The notes under the pieces: generated by a model
Seen by the model: the letters and a program-made list of their open reading frames with translations, nothing else
The model's database searches: none
What the model was told of the DNA's origin: nothing
Translations under genes and position numbers: made by a program
Shown: positions 24,977 through 27,273 of the stretch, in pieces
How positions within the stretch are numbered: position 1 is the first letter of the stretch
Layout of the letters: every line of letters starts with the position of its first letter
Source of the DNA: Actinomycetes bacterium
GTDB taxonomy: Bacteria > Actinomycetota > Actinomycetes > Actinomycetales > Cellulomonadaceae
DNA length: 27,273 nucleotides
Assembly (NCBI GenBank): GCA_023432565.1
Contig: JAEYUL010000052.1
Span: 1-27,273 of the forward strand
Direction of reading: 5' to 3'

Positions 24977-24982
24977 AGTCTA
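24977..24982 (-). promoter_or_regulatory. -10 element of pheST
   Basis: TAGACT on the minus strand is a good actinobacterial -10. The bases 17–18 positions upstream (CGGACG, CCGGAC) are a poor -35. The predicted start near 24970 gives a leader of about 50 bases. Confidence 0.5.
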
Positions 24983-25025
24983 GGCGCCCGCTCCGAGGCC
25001 GTCCGGGAGGTCCGCCGCGCGGGGT

Positions 25026-25043
25026 TCGTCCCGTCCGGGACGA
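25026..25043 (-). other. Hairpin upstream of pheST promoter
   Basis: TCGTCCC and GGGACGA form a 7-bp stem with a 4-base loop, between the thpR terminator and the pheS -10. It may be a second part of the terminator. No gene was seen in 24983–25213. Confidence 0.4.
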
Positions 25044-25074
25044 GCCTGTGCGGCTCAGCTCACGTGCGCGTCAG

Positions 25075-25095
25075 CGCGGCCCGGAACGGGCCGCG
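25075..25095 (-). terminator. thpR terminator
   Basis: CGCGGCCCG and CGGGCCGCG form a perfect 9-bp stem with a GAA loop, about 120 bases after the thpR stop. It separates the methyltransferase–thpR transcript from pheST. Confidence 0.6.
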
Positions 25096-25213
25096 GAAAT
25101 CGGCGACCAGGCGCCGCGCGTCGAGAGCTCACGCGCCCAGCATGGCACGCAGGGCGCGGCGGGCACCACCTCGATCCCGCGCGCGCGGACCTCGTGGGGC
25201 CGGACGTAGCCGG

Positions 25214-25840
25214 TCAGCGGCCGAGCGAGAGCCGCTCGATGGTGCGGTACAGCGGGCCGCCACCGCGACCCGCACCCGGGGTCGACTCGACGACCAGCAG
25301 CTCCTCGACCCGCCATGTCGGCCCTTCGTAGACCGCGAGCGCCCGCACGAGACCCGCGAGCGCGTCGTCGTCGACGCGGCTCGAGTCACGCGGACGAGAC
25401 GTCCGCCTGCGCGGCGGCCCGCTGCCCGGCCGCGCGCGCCCGACCGTCAGGTGAGGGCGCTCCCGGACCCGGCCGTCGTCGTGCAGCCCGAGGGCGGCCC
25501 CCGCCTCGCGGCACCGCCCCGTCAACGCGCGGTGCTCGGGCAGCCCACCGGCCGCGCCCACCCACAGCGTCCGGTGGGAGAACACCCCGGCCCCGCGCAG
25601 CGCCAGCTCGTACGGCGCCAGCTCGACGCACGCCTCGCGCAGCGTCTCGACGAGCGTCGGGACGAGACCGTCGGGCACCTCGCCGTAGAAGGAGGTCGTC
25701 AGGTGCCACGTCTCGCGCGCCGACCACCGCACCGCCGATGAGCGCCCCGCGGGACCGCCGCGCACGCTCGCGAGGGTCAGGTCCAGATGGTCCAGCACCT
25801 CCTGCGGTGGCCGGACCGCTGCGAAGAGCCGCATCCTCAT
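25214..25840 (-). CDS. thpR: RNA 2',3'-cyclic phosphodiesterase (2'-5' RNA ligase family)
   Basis: A 208-residue member of the 2H phosphoesterase family (LigT/ThpR). It carries the two defining HxT motifs: HLTT (46–49, in WHLTTSFYGEVPD) and HLTV (130–133, in RPHLTVGRARP). The N-terminus MRMRLFAAVRPP is typical. Family enzymes open 2',3'-cyclic phosphates at RNA ends, and some join tRNA halves by a 2'-5' bond; the natural substrate is uncertain. The ATG overlaps the methyltransferase stop by 4 bases (ATGA), so the pair is one transcript. The stretch after HLTV is arginine-rich (PRRRTSRPR), suggesting RNA contact. Confidence 0.9.
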   Translation of the reverse strand: MRMRLFAAVRPPQEVLDHLDLTLASVRGGPAGRSSAVRWSARETWHLTTSFYGEVPDGLVPTLVETLREACVELAPYELALRGAGVFSHRTLWVGAAGGLPEHRALTGRCREAGAALGLHDDGRVRERPHLTVGRARPGSGPPRRRTSRPRDSSRVDDDALAGLVRALAVYEGPTWRVEELLVVESTPGAGRGGGPLYRTIERLSLGR

Positions 25841-26682
25841 CGCCGCGCCGCGCGCTGGGCCCGGGCGCTCGCGTAGAGGCACACGGTCGCGGCGGTCGCC
25901 AGGTTGAGGGACTCGGCGCGACCGTGCAGCGGCACCCGGACGACGGCGTCGGCCAGGGCGCGGTCGTCCTCGGGCAGACCCCACGCCTCGTTGCCGAACA
26001 CCCACGCGGTGGGTGCCGCGAGGTCCGGCACGCCGTCCGGCGCTCGCCCCGCGACGTCGAGCAGGTCGTCGATGTCGTGCTCTCCGGTGCCGTCCGCCGC
26101 CAGCACGGTCAGCCCGGCGTCCCGCAGCGCGCCCACAGCGGCTTCGAGCGGGACGCCGTACGCGACGGGCACGTGGAACAGCGAGCCGGCCGTCGAGCGC
26201 ACGACCTTCGGGTTGTGCGCGTCGACGCTCTCGCTCGTGAGGATCACGCCACCGGCACCCGCGGCGTCCGACGCGCGGATCACGGTCCCGGCGTTGCCGG
26301 GGTCGCGCACGCGCGCGAGCACGCTCACGAGGCGTGGGTGCTCGCCGAGCACGCGCTCGAGGCCACCGCCGAGCAGGTCTGCCACGGCGACGACGCCCTG
26401 CGCGTCCGGGCTCATCGCCGCGAGCACCTCGGGGGTCCCGATCGTCGTGCGTATGCCGCGCACGGCGGCCGCCGAGACGATCTCGTCGTAGCGCAAGGCA
26501 GCAGCGGGCGTGAGATACAGGTCACGCACGTGTGCGGGCGAGCCCGCGACCGCCTCGCGCACCGACTGCGGGCCTTCGACGACGAACACGCCGCGGCGCT
26601 CTCGCACGGCCCGGCCGGTCAGGGCGCGCACGGCCTTGACCCGCTCGCTGCGCGGGTTGGTCAGCTCCGTCGAGGCGTCCAC
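25837..26682 (-). CDS. SpoU/TrmH-family RNA 2'-O-methyltransferase
   Basis: A 281-residue SPOUT enzyme that should methylate ribose on rRNA or tRNA using SAM. A substrate-binding domain spans about 5–100 (LTNPRSERVKAVRAL…). The three SpoU motifs are RDPGNAGTVIR (126–136), FGNEAWGLP (229–237) and ESLNLATAATV (257–267), which form the knotted SAM site. The position after rplT matches the tsnR-like gene of mycobacteria. The start is unsure: the GTG at 26680–26682 fits relatives, but its GGAGG lies only one base away and GATGAT six bases before it could be a -10 of a leaderless message. A GTG at 26701–26703 would add 7 residues. Confidence 0.93.
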   Translation of the reverse strand: MDASTELTNPRSERVKAVRALTGRAVRERRGVFVVEGPQSVREAVAGSPAHVRDLYLTPAAALRYDEIVSAAAVRGIRTTIGTPEVLAAMSPDAQGVVAVADLLGGGLERVLGEHPRLVSVLARVRDPGNAGTVIRASDAAGAGGVILTSESVDAHNPKVVRSTAGSLFHVPVAYGVPLEAAVGALRDAGLTVLAADGTGEHDIDDLLDVAGRAPDGVPDLAAPTAWVFGNEAWGLPEDDRALADAVVRVPLHGRAESLNLATAATVCLYASARAQRAARR

Positions 26683-26787
26683 GCCTCCATCATCGCCGGT
26701 CACGGCGCGGCCGGCGGCCAGCGCCGCACGTCCGACGGGCGAGGACCGTCCGCCCGCGGAGCGCGGTGCTCGTGCGCCGGGCACGCG

Positions 26788-26825
26788 ACAGCGCCCCCGC
26801 GGGCGCTTGTCCGCGGGGGCGCTGT
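26788..26825 (-). terminator. rplT terminator
   Basis: A perfect 15-bp inverted repeat (26788–26802 with 26811–26825, ACAGCGCCCCCGCGG) with an 8-base loop, 14 bases after the rplT stop codon. There is no U-run. It closes the ribosomal-protein operon. Confidence 0.8.
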
Positions 26826-26839
26826 GGTGCAGAGCTGGG

Positions 26840-27223
26840 TCAGGCCGCCTTGGGGGCGTTGACGTCGGCCGGGAGCGCGTCCTTGGCCGCCTTGACGAGC
26901 GTGTTGAACGCCGCCACGTCGTTGACCGCGAGGTCCGCCAGGACACGGCGGTCCACCTCGATCCCCGCGAGCTTGAGGCCCTGGATCAGGCGGTTGTAGG
27001 TGATGCCCTCCGCACGGGCCGCAGCGTTGATCCGCTGGATCCACAGCTTGCGGAAGTCCGCCTTGCGCGCCTTGCGGTCGCGGTAGGAGTAGACGAGGGA
27101 GTGGGTGACCTGCTCCTTCGCCTTGCGGTACAGGCGCGAGCGCTGACCGCGGTAACCGCTGGCCCGCTCGAGGGTCGAACGACGCTTCTTCTGGGCGTTG
27201 ACTGCCCGCTTCACGCGTGCCAC
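26840..27223 (-). CDS. rplT: Ribosomal protein bL20
   Basis: A 127-residue basic protein that binds 23S rRNA early in 50S assembly. The N-terminus MARVKRAVNAQKKRRSTLERASGY… and the RKLWIQRINAAAR segment are family signatures; the C-terminus ends in a short alanine/lysine tail. The GTG start has AAGGAG about 7 bases upstream. The partners rpmI and infC would be expected just right of the window; the last 50 bases hold only the upstream spacer. The usual bL20 autoregulatory leader is not in view. Confidence 0.97.
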   Translation of the reverse strand: MARVKRAVNAQKKRRSTLERASGYRGQRSRLYRKAKEQVTHSLVYSYRDRKARKADFRKLWIQRINAAARAEGITYNRLIQGLKLAGIEVDRRVLADLAVNDVAAFNTLVKAAKDALPADVNAPKAA

Positions 27224-27273
27224 GTGATGCTCCTTGCTTGGTCAGGGCCGGTAGTGACCCCGGGCGCCGGTGG

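Noticed and set aside
25071..25213. Possible gene remnant with the wording GYVRPHEVRARG on the minus strand
   Set aside because: It slightly resembles the end of transporter ATPases, but the match is too short, and the frame runs through thpR in a different phase. I see no support for a pseudogene.

Overview
The window is very GC-rich, uses GTG starts freely and has long overlapping gene chains. Together with the gene order rplT – rRNA methyltransferase – pheS – pheT – argCJBDFRGH – tyrS – rRNA operon, this points to an actinobacterium. Protein wording such as the KPTLRTQ motif in ArgF, and the secreted nuclease, suggest Micrococcales, perhaps Cellulomonas or a relative (an inference; no database search was possible). 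Most genes lie on the minus strand, so the text below reads from the right end leftwards.

Right end (27.3–21.2 kb): rplT (bL20) ends at a 15-bp-stem terminator. It is followed by a SpoU/TrmH RNA methyltransferase overlapping a small 2'-5' RNA ligase-like gene (thpR), then pheS-pheT with its own promoter and a perfect 20-bp-stem terminator. All are translation genes.

Middle (21.1–12.3 kb): a block of unrelated genes sits between pheT and argC, which are close together in many actinobacteria. It holds (i) a 1791-residue secreted protein on the minus strand, combining a lamin-tail domain, an ExeM/NucH-type nuclease, a UshA-type 5'-nucleotidase and three Ig-like repeats, with a possible PHO box upstream; (ii) a stand-alone TrpB2-type tryptophan synthase beta chain on the plus strand, convergent with (i) and sharing a two-way terminator; and (iii) a plus-strand pair, an NADPH:quinone oxidoreductase and a FrnE-type DsbA-family protein.

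Left half (12.3–0.7 kb): the arginine operon argC-argJ-argB-argD-argF-argR is joined by 4-bp stop/start overlaps at every junction. After a 72-bp gap comes argG-argH, then a P-loop kinase, an AAG/MPG-type 3-methyladenine DNA glycosylase and tyrS. The argC start region is unusually AT-rich and carries ARG-box-like sequences over a possible leaderless promoter. It is shared with the divergent quinone oxidoreductase gene.

Left end (0.7 kb–1): after the tyrS terminator there are two tandem promoters and a conserved actinobacterial rRNA leader element, all pointing off the left edge. A 16S rRNA gene should therefore start just outside the window. No mobile element, CRISPR array, tRNA or phage gene was seen. 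The window is mostly ordinary chromosome; the points most worth a second look are the phosphate-type promoter and fusion architecture of the secreted nuclease, the argC control region, the altered carbamoyl-phosphate motif of ArgF, and a cluster of GGATCC palindromes before the rRNA operon.
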